Below the pieces are notes generated by a model that saw only the letters and a list, made by a program, of their open reading frames with translations, had not been told where the DNA came from and did not search any database. This document shows positions 8,969 through 19,905 of a stretch of 64,000 bases of DNA, piece by piece. Location of the stretch: positions 13,578,001 to 13,642,000 of the forward strand of contig OY759214.1 of assembly GCA_963662175.1 (NCBI GenBank). Direction: 5' to 3'. Origin of the DNA: Aradus depressus (Eukaryota > Arthropoda > Insecta > Hemiptera > Aradidae). Numbering within the stretch: the stretch's first letter is position 1; each line of letters opens with the position of its first letter. Both the position numbers and the translations under genes were made by a program.

Positions 8969-9559
8969 CAGTAGAGTTCCGCTAATCCGGACTAGAAGGG
9001 ACCGGACTCCGTCCGGATTTCCGAAAGTCCGGATTAAACGGAATTTGCTGTAAAATGCACGTGATAAATATTTTAGCTATTTTTTTTTCTCATAAATACA
9101 CCTTTTCCTTAAGCTTAATTTTATTTTCAATACTACATAATGTATACGTACCTAGATATAAGTTTTTGACGTACGAACTGAGATAGGGTTAACAAAACAA
9201 TACATCTTTGTGATCAAAACTCAAAATTTATTTATTGTACAATACAGTACAAAACAAACCAAGATACATTAATGTTATAATGTAAAAATTAAGAATTTTA
9301 AAGACGAAATATGTAAACGTTAAATTCTGAACAGGATTATACTCACTGAAAAAAGTAATTTCCTGGAAAATACGGTGTGCGAGCCGTCTCCTTTGTTGGC
9401 ACTTTTTCATGGTAGCCAAGTGACTAAGTCAAGTCAAACCCTCTCTTTGAATTATTTTCATACTTACCACACGCTAAATTAAATTTTTAGTTTACTAAAT
9501 TTTAATTCGTTTTTTAAATCCCGTCCGGATAATCGGTGTCCGGATTAGCGGGACTCTAC
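8969..9559. mobile_element. Non-autonomous pogo/Tigger-like element, ~590 bp
   Basis: Left end CAGTAGAGTTCCGCTAATCC preceded by TA (8967-8968); right end GTCCGGATTAGCGGGACTCTAC, its reverse complement with one change and a short terminal loss. An internal short palindrome of GTCCGGA lies near both ends. TIRs beginning CAGT with TA target sites are typical of pogo/Tigger. The interior has only a 63-codon minus-strand frame with no recognisable domain, so it would depend on a transposase elsewhere. Confidence 0.75.
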
Positions 9560-9560
9560 A

Positions 9561-9992
9561 GTAGGGTTTTTGAATTGAGCCCCATCCCCTGAATCCCCCT
9601 TCCCTTCAGCCGATATCGCTGCAATTTGATAGGTTATGTCCTCATTGTTTTTTTAATTCAAATATGAAATTTCATGTCGATACATTCATTGCATCGGCAG
9701 TTATTAGAGCTTTTGTGTTAAGCTTCTCTCCTAATATCCCACTTACGTTTGGTCGATTCGACTGAAATTCAATAGATGTCGTCGTTGGAAGGTTCTGGAT
9801 TCACAAGTGAAATTTCGTGTTGATACATTCATTCTATCAGGAGTTATCTTGTTCATAGACACACAGACAGACAGACTTTTATTTTACATACTTGGAATCT
9901 GGAGGTCCGAAAACCTGAAATTCCGTTGAAAACTCTTGAATTTTTCACCGATTACATAACTTCTCCTATACTTCGTATAGCTGGGAGAGTAG
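9561..9992 (-). repeat. Family B repeat, largely complete
   Basis: Internal ~150-bp units, the ACACACAGACAGACAGAC run (which reads GTCTGTCTGTGTGTC in the forward sense), and the 5' hairpin end TATACTTCGTATAGCTGGGAG at 9969-9990. Confidence 0.8.
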
Positions 9993-11032
9993 AAAAGTGA
10001 CTCCTGTTTGGGGGGAAGCCAACCAACATTGACACTACCTATTTCAGGGATAAGATATCTAGGCCATCTCCTATTCAGACGGCGAGGATGCTTGTTAGGA
10101 TAACATTGAAAGGAAAGGGCTGCTACGAAAGGTTTGGGATGAGATGAGAGATTATTGTGGAAAGTTAGGAGTCAGGATTGAATTTGTTCCTCTATGGTGG
10201 CAGTATTTAGCTCTTTGTAAAGTTAGTTGCTTATAACATAAAAGCCATGGAGAACTTTAGATTGGAATACTTAGATATTGTTGACTGAGTAAGCTTTGAG
10301 TTTGTTTGTGTGTTCCACGATATCTGTCGCTACAGATTTACAACAAATTTTGCATAAATGTTAATTAGTTAACAGGACAGAACACTATTGTTTTTGGTGA
10401 AAAACAATTAAAACAAACAGCTTTTTTCAGTCAGATGTCTGTCAATCATTGTTGTTCTATGTAAATTATGATAATGAATAAAGTGGTGTTAAATAAAGTG
10501 AATATAAAAATGATAATTGAAATAATAAAATTAATAATAAATATTACCACATTTCCTGTAGAAATTATAGCTGGTCTTCTACTAAATTTTGATTTCTACA
10601 GTAATTTGCGAAATGGGTCCAAGACGTGCAATTTTGAAGAAAGGGCACGTATTTAAAGAAAATTAAATTAATAATTATTTAATTTGGATTTCTTCTAAAT
10701 ATAATAATGAGTTGCCATATTGTTTTCCTTAAATTTGCAAAAATGTTCATATCTAATCCAAAAGTATAAATTGTCTTACTTGGTTCACAGGGAAATGAAT
10801 AGCATAGAATAAGAGAACAAATATTGGGTTTATTTATCTAAACGATTTATACGATAAATAAAATCAAAATATTAATTCCAAATAAAAAATCAAATTACTT
10901 ACAATAAAAATGTTACAAACTAATTTCTACATCTACTTTAGTCACTTTTCTTTTAAATATTGTGGCCATTCTTTAATTCAATGTTATTTTGGGCATATAA
11001 ACATATAGATAAATAAAAGTACCTTTGCGCAT
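9993..11032. other. About 1 kb without a recognised gene
   Basis: AT-rich, with no frame over 62 codons. A phrase reading GIRYLGHLLFRRR near 10045-10085 vaguely recalls the RT YLG motif, but it is too short to call. Confidence 0.3.
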
Positions 11033-11203
11033 CTACTTCACTGTTATTTTCACTCCTACATGGTTCATTTTACCTTACGCCTAAAACCAACTCTCTCTCT
11101 AGACTGTCCACCTGATTGATATTTGTATACTCTTGTTTATTCTTCATGTTATTATTCTTAGGGGACGTATGTCCCAGAATAAAGATTATTTTTCATTTCA
11201 AAC
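11033..11203 (+). mobile_element. LINE L-C 3' end fragment
   Basis: TTGTATACTCTTGTTTATT, TTCTTAGGGGACGTATGTCC and CAGAATAAAGATTATTTTTC with a TTTCA tail match the end of the L-C copy at 14940-15035. The part before it (ACATGGTTCA...CTAGACTGTCCACCT) is also shared with 54728-54818. Confidence 0.7.
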
Positions 11204-11842
11204 GCCAGGATGAAATGATTTTGAGAGGGTGGAGGAGGGAGAGTGTTCTGTAAAAACGTGTTTGGTATAAGAAAGTGCTGTTATTTTCTAAACTTTTTCG
11301 AGAGGTTTTGTTATCTTTTTGAAACACTTCCCAACCTATTGACCTTTTCTATAAAAATATTTCAGATGACCAAACCCATTTTTTCCCCTCTCGTTAATAA
11401 GTCTAATAATAAAGGCCCTGATCAAACTCATCTGTCTGGAGTGAGCTTAATAAAGGTATACGGTTGTGTAGGCCAGCAATTAGAGAGATCAGCCTGATCT
11501 AGTCCCTCATCTAGGAGGCTAATGGGGCTCTTTTAGCCCTATCAAGATTCCGAGACTGATCAGACCCTTCAAATGAACTATTGATTGGAAAATTTGATTT
11601 GAAATAATTAAATGATTAATATTACCTAAACTATTTTGAGGATCAAATTTTGAACTGAAAAAAAAATCTTCAAAATAAAATTTTAAGGGGGTGGCTTTTA
11701 TTTATAACTTTTTTGGGTGCACTTTGCATGTGTGCAACATCCCCTGACCGTCATATGTTGAGAGAGCTCGGGATCAGAGTAGGGCTTAAGTGCTACTGGG
11801 GCGAGTTGTGGGCGACCAAAGGTCGGTCAATTTGTTTCAATC
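11204..11842. other. No gene recognised
   Basis: One 84-codon frame (11243-11497) without domain similarity. Nothing repeated elsewhere in the window. Confidence 0.3.
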
Positions 11843-12485
11843 GACCGTCGTCCCCAGCTTGTCACACTGATTTCTTCTGCTGCCAATGATTTATCATTCT
11901 TTTTCAAATTATTAAACAATAAAATTGACTGTCCTGATCAACTTTCACTCGTAAACTTTAATATTCCCTCACGTACTTGTCGTTCATTTCTCCCCTTCTC
12001 ACCTATTTTTCATTATACTAATTATGGGTTCTATTCTCCCATAGATCGATTTCAAAGGCTTGCTAATAGTATTTCTCATAAATTTGACTTTTTCATAGAC
12101 AATATTAATACTATTAAATCCATAGTTTAAAAATGGATATATAAAGCATAATAGTCCCTTTTAAGTTATCCAATAGTTGTCTTCAACTCATATATTTATG
12201 TTGTTTTGTTTTTTACACTCTGGATTTTTTTGTTTTTTACATTCTGGATTTATTATTATTTTCAGCTATTACCAGTTTTTCTTTTATTGTACCCATAATT
12301 ATTAATATACCTAGTGTTAATTTTATAACCAAATTGTTGTAATATTTAAGTGTTTGTTAATAAGAGTAAATTTTAAATAATTTTGTTTTATTACGATGTA
12401 TTTTATGAGGTTATTTGTAAACCATTTTATTTTGTGTATTAATAGGCTTCGCCTATAGAAATAAATAAATATAAATATAAAATAA
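11843..12485 (+). pseudogene. Non-LTR reverse transcriptase C-terminus (L-D) and tail
   Basis: In one frame ending at TAA 12127-12129 it reads NDLSFFFKLLNNKIDCPDQL, FNIPSRTCRSFLPFSPIF and NYGFYSPIDRFQRLANSI. This is the typical C-terminal block of many LINE ORF2 proteins (xDLxFLxKLLN.....P.R......F....NxxxSPI.RxxxxAN). There is no Met start; it is a 5'-truncated fragment. An AT-rich 3' region follows and ends in AAATAAATAAATATAAATA at about 12460-12480, a plausible simple-repeat tail. The upstream junction is uncertain. Confidence 0.65.
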
Positions 12486-12498
12486 AACAGATATAAAA

Positions 12499-12914
12499 TG
12501 AAAAAAAAAAAGTCCGTTCCTGGGGCGAATCAACTCCACCCTGACCTGGTCAAACAACGGACGTTCGAGGACTACATGTTCTGCAGTCTCGATGTTCCCA
12601 TACGGACAGTTTGGGTTGTCCTTCCTCTTAAAGAAGAGTTTTGTAGTTAAAATCTCGATGATATGATTATATTCAGTGGTCAGGCATGGTGCAGCCGGAC
12701 GTCCGGAAAGTTTGCGTACATCGTTCGGCCATCCGAACTTGATGATCGTTGCTGTCATTTTCCCACTATGTTGGACTATGTCCTTGAAACGCTCTGAACT
12801 GGACTGTTGTATCTCTTGTTCCAGGGCTGTAAAAGACTGTCTGAAGATTGAGTATTTTTTAAAAAATTTGTTAGGTTTTCTCTGTCTCAGGTCAAAGACC
12901 ATACTCTTTATCAT
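12499..12914 (-). pseudogene. R1-clade LINE ORF2 C-terminal relic
   Basis: The minus-strand frame contains KLFFKRKDNPNCPYGN followed by IETAEHVVLERPLFDQ, clearly related to the R1-type element at 15365-17007 (KLFFFKRKNSPACSCGG, VETAEHVVLECPLYDG). Two of the CCHC zinc-knuckle cysteines are lost (C to Y and C to R), so this copy is non-functional. It is preceded on the plus strand by A10, and its base composition has drifted from GC-rich to AT-rich compared with the younger copy. Confidence 0.75.
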
Positions 12915-13154
12915 TACGGGTAAAAGAAGGAATATCCTTCTACCACACTATATCTTAAGTCTGCCTATATTTAGGAATAGGGTTTAGGATACATATGAAT
13001 TCAGAATCACTGAATAGAAGCGAGATTTACTTGAAGACAGAATAAGTTGTTTCATGTTTTCTCAGTAAATATTGATCCGAAGTAAAAAATATTACAGAAT
13101 CTGTATGAAGGAGATTTTCATTTAAAATATTAATATTATCTACAAAACGTTTTC

Positions 13155-13318
13155 GGTGAATCTCCGGCAATGTTTTTCCACTCTTTACGTTTTCGCTCTA
13201 AAACCAATCCACCGTTTTGTCTAAAAATCAATAGTTGATTTTTACAGAGACTAATGAATTCTCATACTAAATTTTGGATCGATACATCTATTAGATTGGT
13301 TATTAGAGGTTTTGTGTT
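13155..13318 (-). repeat. Family B repeat, 3' part
   Basis: GGTGAATCTCCGGCAATG, TTTTCGCTCTAAAACCAATCC and ATACTAAATTTTG mark the family B 3' end. It is directly followed by an S1 fragment. Confidence 0.7.
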
Positions 13319-13326
13319 ATTGGATT

Positions 13327-13474
13327 GGCCGTTAAGCGATGGTCCCGAGCGCCTATACAATGTCAGGTACTCGTTAAAGATCACTGCTCTAGGTGAATAA
13401 AAATTTAGGATAGGCAAAATTTAGGACTCCCACAGTAGAGTCGGGTTCATGTCCACCAGAGTGACGAAAGAGCA
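13327..13474 (+). mobile_element. SINE S1, central body
   Basis: From GTTAAGCGATGGTCCCGAGC to GACGAAAGAGCAC. Both ends are missing. Confidence 0.75.
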
Positions 13475-13900
13475 CAAGCCTTATCTCTCCTCCTTCCTGT
13501 TCGACTTACAGTTCCGGCGCTAATAGTTTCGTGGTTTTTTCTCTAGTAAAACTAGTAGAATATTAAAAATTGACTCAGTAATCTTTTTTCCTGGAAGACT
13601 GTCATTAGCTGCGTCCTTGTGAACCGTTCAGAAGAATGCTCGGTCTCCAAGCGGGAAACCCAGGGAATTATCGGGGAATTTAAAAGATGTTTTGTTGGAC
13701 ACCTTGATATGGAGTATTAATTATATGGGAATTCCCGTATAGAAACTATAGAGAGAGAAATCTAGTAATCACTCCTGGTCTAATAGTGATTATGAGCCTC
13801 GAGATGTCTAAAGAGTCGAGGTTAAGCAACCTTGGATTGAGGTAGGTCCGGAGTTAACCTTAACACGCTCAATCATTATCATTCCCTCATCCCTTCCCCA
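13475..13900. other. No gene recognised
   Basis: No long frame and no shared repeat. Confidence 0.25.
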
Positions 13901-14100
13901 GATCTATATGAAGTATAGGAGAAGTTATATAATCGGTTAAACAATTTATGTTAACTTTTCACCGGAATGTCATGTTTTAACCACCTGATTACAAAAATGA
14001 CAAGAAACCAAATGTCTGTCTGTGTGTCGGTATGACTGTGAACAATGAATGAATATATCGACACAAAATAAGGACGACACCTATGAATTTTCAGTGAAAT
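13901..14100 (+). repeat. Family B repeat, 5' half
   Basis: TATGAAGTATAGGAGAAGTTAT (hairpin arm), AACTTTTCACCGGAATGTCATG, the GTCTGTCTGTGTGTC run and the first internal unit up to TTTTCAGTGAAAT. Confidence 0.75.
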
Positions 14101-15035
14101 GGGTCCTTCGAGGAGAGGTACTCATTGAATCGTATCAGCCTAGCTGCCGTTCTATAAACATCTCCGTCTCCCGTGTTCCAATCCTACTCTCGTATTTTTC
14201 TTTATTTTTCTCTCTCTATGCTTGCCTCGCATATGGAGGACTCTCTGGTGAGCTCGACATGAAACTAAAGCGAGTTATGAATTATTTTCTAAGATTCATT
14301 TTCGGGCTCCCCAATCACTCCTCTATTACTAGTTCCTATACCGACCTAAAATGGATCTTCCCATCCTCTCATCGACAATATTTCGTAGTCTTCTTTCTCA
14401 AAAGCCCTCCTATACATCTTCCAAATGCTCCAATTTAAATCCCATATCCACCAGATCCCGTCCCTCTGTTCTTTATCCCCCTTCCCATAGGACAACAACC
14501 TACCACAACTCCTTCCTTATCCAGGCTAACTCCCTCTGGAATTCTCTCCCTCTCCAGATTCGCTATGCTTCTACTCTTCTTTCCTTAAAGTCCCTACTTT
14601 TCCATTATCTCCTAACTCAACAAACCTCTGATTCCTAAGGCTAGCTCCTTTGAGATAGTTCTCGTCTTCCTATAAGTCTCTCACTCCACTGGACAGATTG
14701 TCACTCTTCTGTTACATCAGTCCAATTTAGTTTTATACAATTCATTCATATACAAGTCATTATTGTTATCATGTTTCACATTATTTTTCATACTTGTTTT
14801 TCTAATTTTAATATTTTTATTTCCCTTTATTATGTTCCACTAGTTCATTATATTGTTCTACTGTTTGCCTGTTTTTAACATTTACTATTTACTTCTAGAG
14901 ACCTCTTTTATTTTCTTTTATATTTATTCTTTTCAACTGGTTTATACTTGTATACTCTTGTTTATTTTTTATGTTATTATTCTTAGGGGAAGTATGTCCC
15001 AGAATAAAGATTATTTTTCATTTCATTTCATTTCA
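14101..15035 (+). mobile_element. LINE L-C, 5'-truncated copy with (TTTCA)n tail
   Basis: Two overlapping frames hold one broken RT C-terminus. The first reads CLAYGGLSGELDMKLKRVMN and YFLRFIFGLPNHSSITS; the second reads SFLIQANSLWNSLPLQIRYA followed by STLLSLKSLLFHYLL, the WNSLPxxIR block near the end of many LINE RTs. A frameshift near 14385 separates them. The 3' UTR ends CAGAATAAAGATT and TTTCA repeats at about 15013-15035, a microsatellite tail rather than poly(A). Confidence 0.75.
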
Positions 15036-15362
15036 ATCGTCTCAGGCTGGTTTTGACCGGGCTCATCTGTGAGTCCAACCAACTTTGAATAAACGATTTG
15101 GGGGAATTTTCAACTGTTGAAAGGGAAGGAAGAGGAAGAAAACTTGGAGGGAAACGGATCATTAGATGAAAAACCAGAGAGACAGTTCCAGGGAAAAGGA
15201 AATGAGTGGAGGAGGGGGGAGTTTTTCCAACTTTCAGAGCAGTGTTTCCCAGAATTGAAGGGAAAGAATCAATGGAGAGGTCTGTGTGCCACTTGAGAGA
15301 GGGGAAGGAGCTCAGCGATCTTCAGCTTGGCTCAGTCAGTATTTATATAGATAGGGCTCACC

Positions 15363-15364
<2 letters not shown>
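15036..15364. other. Purine-rich stretch, no gene recognised
   Basis: GGAA/GAGG-rich sequence abutting the poly(T) of the R1-type element. The 87-codon plus frame ends in a phenylalanine run that is only the translated poly(T). Confidence 0.3.
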
Positions 15365-15439
<75 letters not shown>

Positions 15440-15730
15440 CCCCTTTTTTTTTATTATAGGTGCCCCTGACCCCCTGAGGGGGGGTCGGTCACATCACCCT
15501 ATATCTTCCTATGTTTATATTTAGATGTATCAATACTTTATATATACAATATTTACGGACGGTCGTGGACCGGCTCGATGACTACGGTCCATGGTCGTCT
15601 TTGGTAGTTTTCGGCGCTTCACACCGAGTGAGCTCGAGATTTTGTCAAGGGTTCTTTTCTGCCTGCTTCCCTAAGCCGGGGGCTGTCGCCGCAGCGCCTG
15701 TCGGCGGTCGGCGGGGCCCCCGGCGCCGGG

Positions 15731-16393
15731 TTAGAAGGCTTTCTTGATTCTCCGCCAGGAGGAGACGAACCGACCAAAAGCCAGGTAACCAGCCTCCGTC
15801 ATAAGTCCCGGCAGGTCCAGTCCCAGATACGAACCTGCCCGGCGGATCAGCGCCGCCCTGGGCCCGTCGTATAGCGGGCATTCGAGGACCACGTGTTCCG
15901 CAGTCTCGACGCCGCCACACGAGCAGGCAGGGCTGTTCTTCCTCTTAAAGAAGAAGAGCTTGGCGTTGAAGTCGCCGTGACCTGTTAGCACCTGTGACAT
16001 CCAATGGTCTGGTTGTATCCATGGAGAGTCAAGTCGCGCCTGGACGTTCGGGAAACAGGCGAAGGTTGTTCGGCCATCTGTCGATCGCGCCCAACGCTGT
16101 TGCCATTTTTCCACGATCCATTCCTGGACAATGCCCCTCAGGCGCTCTGGTCTCGCCTGTCCTTGCATCTCCTCCTCCAGGGCTTGACGCAAGGCCACGT
16201 CCGTGTCTGCTTCCAGTGGTAAGCCGCGTCTGCAGAAGTACGAGGCGACGGCTCCATCCAAGACTAGGTCTATGGGTGGAGCCCCCGCCAGCACCTGGAA
16301 ACTGTACGGTAGGCCTTGGTAACCCTGAGGAGGGCCGCTCTTTGAGCTTGTAATAGCAACGTACGCTGTCGTTTGGTGAGGTGATTCCATCAT
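15731..16393 (-). pseudogene. R1-clade ORF2 C-terminal domain with CCHC knuckle
   Basis: 220 codons. Residues about 32-45 read FQVLAGAPPIDLVL (the VLAGxxPxDL block), residues 129-145 read DHWMSQVLTGHGDFNAK, and residues 157-172 hold CxC-x7-H-x4-C (C157, C159, H167, C172) in SPACSCGGVETAEHVVLECP. In R1-clade elements this domain follows the RT and binds nucleic acid. The frame is offset by one or two bases from the RT frame ending at 16390, so a frameshift near 16393 splits one ancestral protein; the Met at 16393 is not a true start. Confidence 0.85.
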
Positions 16394-16999
16394 CCGGCAG
16401 CGGCGTACCTTGCCACAGCCTCGAAAACTCCGGTGTAAATAGTTTTACACGCAGAGTAGCCGAGGCCCCATGTCGCTCGGGCTAGGGAGCTCAGAGCGCC
16501 AAAGATGGCTGTTGTCCTAACCTTGATGGCAACAGTGTGGGGCGTGACGTTGAATCCCGGCCCGATCCCCACACCTAGGTACGTGATCACTGCCGGAAAT
16601 TCAACGCGTCGGCCGTGTACTGCAAGAACCAGGGGGTGGCGGGCGTCAGTTTTTCCTCTCATCAGCATGGCTGCTGTCTTGCTGGAAGAGAGGGTCAACT
16701 TGTTCAGTCGGCACCAAGTATCCGTAGATTCGATCGCGGCTTGGGCTCGGGCGGTTAGAGTGGCGCGACTGTCAGCGTGCACCGTGACCACTAGGTCGTC
16801 AACATAGGCTATTGCCCTGTGTCCACGAGTCTCGAGGTCACGAAGCAGTCCGTCAAAGAGTACGTTCCAGAGCGTTGGTCCGAGGACCGAGCCCTGGGGA
16901 CACCCTCTAGTGACGTTCACTGTAGTGCTGGTGAATTGCTGCCTCACCGTCGCAGAGCGCTCGCTGAGGAAGCTGGAGATGAGCCCGGCTCACGTCACT
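16390..16999 (-). pseudogene. R1-clade reverse transcriptase palm fragment
   Basis: In frame from about 16999: GLISSFLSERS, then RGCPQGSVLGPTLWNVLFDG (RT motif 4), AYVDDLVVTV (motif 5; catalytic YVDD at residues 48-51 from the Met at 16947), NKLTLSSSKTAAMLM (motif 6) and AVITYLGVGIGPGF (motif 7). A TGA lies about 10 codons before GLISS. The order and the CPQGS plus YVDD combination point to the R1 clade. The endonuclease and RT N-terminus are missing. Confidence 0.85.
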
Positions 17000-17007
17000 A
17001 AGGACTA

Positions 17008-17136
17008 ATGGGCGCCGGTAGCTCAGAAGAAGCGTACTGGCATACTGAGATCAAGATTGCGGGTTTGAAACCCGGCCGAGGCCCTGGGAGATGAAAAAAC
17101 TATGAGCACGCCGTCCTTCGGATTGGACGTTAAGTT
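17008..17136 (+). mobile_element. SINE S1, head and short body
   Basis: The tRNA-like head has a 10-bp change around the D-loop (CAGAAGAAGCGTAC), so the A box is damaged. The body stops at GGACGTTAAGTT, where family B begins. Confidence 0.75.
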
Positions 17137-17735
17137 ACATAATCGGTCGGAATTTCCATATTGAGTTATGACTGGAAGTTCATGTTTACCGACCTCCTGA
17201 TTCCAAAAACTAAAAAAAACAATTTCCAACAAGGGGGGAGGGCCAGAGAATCAAAAACATTAATAACTACCTACGTAATGACGTATCGACACGATTTTTT
17301 TTTTTTTTTTTTTTGAGGGCGCCGGTAGCTCAGTGGTATGCGTACTTGTCTTCTGAGTTCAAGATCATGGGTTCGAAACCCGACCGAGGCCCTTAGTTTA
17401 TTTTATCCGGGAGGTAATGGGACGTTAAGCGATGGTCCCGAGCCTGTACGATGTCAGGTACTCTTTAAAGACCCCTTCCCTAGGTGAATAAAAATTTAGG
17501 ATAGGCAAAATTAAGGACTCCCACAGTAGAGTCGGGCTCATGTCCACCAGAGTGACGAAAGAGCGCTTTGGTAGTAGGCGATATGACCTCGTAGTTAAAG
17601 CCCGGGCATAAAACCTAACCTAACCTGACACGAAATTTTAAGTAAGTCGACTATTGATTTTTATTCAAAATGATCGATTGATTTTGGAAAATTGTTGATG
17701 TGCTGGGGAAGTTCATTGTAGATAATTCACCGACT
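17137..17735 (+). repeat. Family B copy split by an S1 SINE
   Basis: Family B sequence runs 17137-17298 (to CGTATCGACACGATTT), is interrupted by poly(T) and an S1, and resumes at 17629 (GACACGAAATTTTAAG) through CTGGGGAAGTTCATTG to CACCGAC at 17735. The GACACGA at both junctions is the target duplication. Confidence 0.8.
17316..17628 (+). mobile_element. SINE S1, near full-length, inserted in family B
   Basis: Intact A and B boxes, complete body, and the tail AAAACCTAACCTAACCT immediately before the target duplication. About 25 bp are missing in the head-body junction (after GGGAGGTAA). It is preceded by about 22 T, probably an expansion of the target TTT. Confidence 0.9.
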
Positions 17736-17749
17736 ATATTTTACTTTTC

Positions 17750-18080
17750 CAGCTAAACCAAGTATAGGGAAGTTATGTAATCTGTCAGAAATTCAATTTT
17801 CGGTTTTCTCGTGAATTTAATGATCCCCGATACCAAAAATAAAAAAAAAATCTGTTTGTCTGCGAACATGATAACTCCCGATAGAATCAGTTTAACGACA
17901 CGGGGTCTTAACTCGACAACCCCAACTACTGCCGAATGTAATGAATGTATGGACACGAAATTTAGTATGAGAATTCAGAAGCCTTTGATTTTTAGCCCAG
18001 GATGGCTTTTGAAGGAGTGCGTAAACGTAATTAATTAATTCGTGTTGGGGAAGTACATTTCCGATGATTCACGATTACAT
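17750..18080 (+). repeat. Family B repeat, internally shortened
   Basis: From CCAAGTATAGGGAAGTTATG to GTTGGGGAAGTACATTTCCG. Only one full internal unit is kept. Confidence 0.75.
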
Positions 18081-18435
18081 TACTTCCCCCATACTTCGTA
18101 TAGCTGGAAAAGTGAAATATGAAGAAAATTCCATTTTTTTTAAAAATCGTTTGCCAAGCTATGTTGTGCAGCTTCCTGAGGTATCTCTTTGGATTAGCCC
18201 AAGGCCCCCTTCAACGAATGTTTGTCAAGTTGGTCTCTCTCAAGCACCCTTCCTTCAGCCCTTCAGCCCTAGCAGGGATATTGGCTGTCAGCTCTGTTTG
18301 CATGGGGTTTGTCCAAAATCCCTTTTGTCTGTTTGCATTCCTCTCTCACCCAGGAAAACCCTCATCACTCTCCAGATCAAATCCTGTTCTTCCAACTTCC
18401 TCCATTTTGGCATCAACTTTTGCCGCAGAGAACTA
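18081..18435. other. B hairpin end, then unidentified C-rich segment
   Basis: 18081-18115 is a minus-strand family B 5' end (TTCCCCCATACTTCGTATAGC). The remaining ~320 bp are CT-rich with overlapping frames of 105 and 135 codons; neither shows a domain I know. Confidence 0.35.
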
Positions 18436-18660
18436 GTTAGTAATTATACTCATGCCCGGGCTTTACTATGAGGTCATATCGTCTATTGTCTCAATTGTTG
18501 ACATGAGCCCGACTCTACTGTGGAAGTCCTAAATGTTACCTACCCAGGTTTATTCACTTAAGGTAGGGGTCTCTAATGAGTATCTGACCGCACAGGCTCG
18601 GGACCATCGCTTAACGTCCCAACTGAAGAACCTCCCAGATAAAAAATCTATCGAGCTTAG
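18436..18660 (-). mobile_element. SINE S1, body only, diverged
   Basis: Reverse-strand body from CATGCCCGGGCTTTA to AAGAACCTCCCAGAT. The region TCGTCTATTGTCTCAATTGT replaces the usual ACCAGAGCGCTCTTTCGTC. Confidence 0.75.
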
Positions 18661-18825
18661 TAGGCAAGCACGCTATCTCTGGGCACTCGCTCCCTCTTGT
18701 TATTGTGGACAATAAGAAGGATTTGTTTGATAGCGATCAACTCAATAGTGAGAGTGAATTAATTATTTCATAGATTGCAATATAAAATTGTAATCTCACC
18801 TCTCATAGATATTATTATAAGAAGA

Positions 18826-18857
18826 TAGCCGGCTTCCGAGGTTGCCCTCATCATCAG
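18826..18857 (-). ncRNA. Decayed hammerhead-like core
   Basis: Minus strand: CTGATGA (18851-18857), hairpin GAGG-GCAA-CCTC fully paired, then GGAA instead of GAAA, and AGCCGGCT (18827-18834) plus A. It is the same family as 6251-6334 but here a single arm. The G at position 13 would be expected to abolish cleavage. Confidence 0.45.
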
Positions 18858-18868
18858 GCAGTCTAAAA

Positions 18869-19015
18869 AAAAAACCATAATTTAACATGTTTACCATGTC
18901 ACTGTGATACCTAGTTATTTACGACATCCATGGCCCCGGGAGGGGGTTTTCTATGTACGAAATAAAACTCACTACTGGATGGGATTCGAACCCGCAAACC
19001 ATACGACCATGCTAC
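18869..19015 (-). mobile_element. SINE S2, 5'-truncated
   Basis: Reverse strand gives GTTTGCGGGTTCGAATCCC (B box), TTTCGTACATAGAAAACCCC, CCCGGGGCCATGGATGTCG and an A-rich end. The A-box half is missing. Confidence 0.75.
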
Positions 19016-19744
19016 CAAAATATTTAAACGCCATATCACGGCTTTTAAATTACGTTTTATGGCTCTAATTGTAATATATAACACTAGTGCAATTCGAGAA
19101 CATAATGCAAAATTTGATATATTTTTTATTTGGACCATCAATATACATTTTAAATTGAGTATGAAGAAAGCAAATACAAAATGATGATGTCACAACGTGT
19201 AGAGTGGACACACACGTATGTGACAAACATGGTAGGTCCTCACTGTACAAATATTAAATGGTCCCCTACCGAAATAGCTGTCGGTCCACTGTACACTAAA
19301 TTCCCCCCCCCCCCCCCCCCCCCCCCCCGCCCCGCCTTTCTGTTTGTATTTCTCTTTATATTAAATTAACGCCCCCCCCCCCCCCCCCTCCCCCACAGCT
19401 TCCCCCATCTAACTGTTTCTATAACAACAGGTGTCTTGTTGGATCGTTCGTAGAAGCATCTCACTACACTACTCTCTCTACTTTCCAACTAACATTATCC
19501 TAATAATTAGGAGAGTAGCCTAGTTACAAAGTCGACCATCTGCACTAGGATTGATTCCGAGAAAAACACGATTTTCTGTTGTGACTATAAGAACACAAGC
19601 TATGTCCCAAGTTTTTTTTTATATATATTTTTTTTTAATGTGATATAAAAATAACCAAAAGCATTTTAATCTGGCACGTTAGGTTATATTAGAAAAATCA
19701 CTTTAAAAATGTTGTGTGGCCGCTTTTGTAACTAACATGATGAT
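19016..19744. other. No gene; two long poly(C) runs
   Basis: Runs of about 25 C (19303-19328) and about 17 C (19372-19388) flank an AT-rich piece. Such runs are assembly-sensitive. No other feature could be supported. Confidence 0.35.
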
Positions 19745-19905
19745 ATGGTCGTCTGTGAATCCAAAACTCAATAAGGACGATATTTATCAATAATTTGGCG
19801 AAATCGGTCAAAAGGAAGTGGAGGAACTGAGGAGAGGGCTATAAAAAACCATAGATGAAACGAATGTATCAACACGAAATGTAGTTTGATAATTCAGAAA
19901 TAATT
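19745..19905 (+). repeat. Family B internal fragment
   Basis: AATAAGGACGATATTTATCA, GGCGAAATCGGTCAAAAGG and ATGTATCAACACGAAATG are one internal ~150-bp unit of family B. Confidence 0.65.

Larger units (their letters stand above)
15365..17007 (-). mobile_element. R1-clade non-LTR retrotransposon, 5'-truncated
   Basis: GC-rich, unlike its AT-rich surroundings. On the minus strand: RT catalytic region, C-terminal zinc knuckle, a ~290-bp 3' UTR with a CCGGCGCCGG palindrome, and a 75-nt poly(A) (poly(T) at 15365-15439). Homology starts at 17007, where an S1 copy is joined. The very long tail suggests a young insertion, but a frameshift and an internal stop already break the ORF. Confidence 0.85.

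Noticed and set aside
10040..10110. RT fragment reading GIRYLGHLLFRRR
   Set aside because: Too short, no second RT motif, and the frame closes within 25 codons.
15206..15469. Plus-strand 87-codon protein ending in polyphenylalanine
   Set aside because: The phenylalanine run is the translated poly(T) of the R1-type element's tail.
15994..17001. Plus-strand frames of 60-119 codons opposite the R1 ORF
   Set aside because: They are antisense shadows of a GC-rich coding region whose minus-strand motifs (CPQGS, YVDD, CCHC) are clear.
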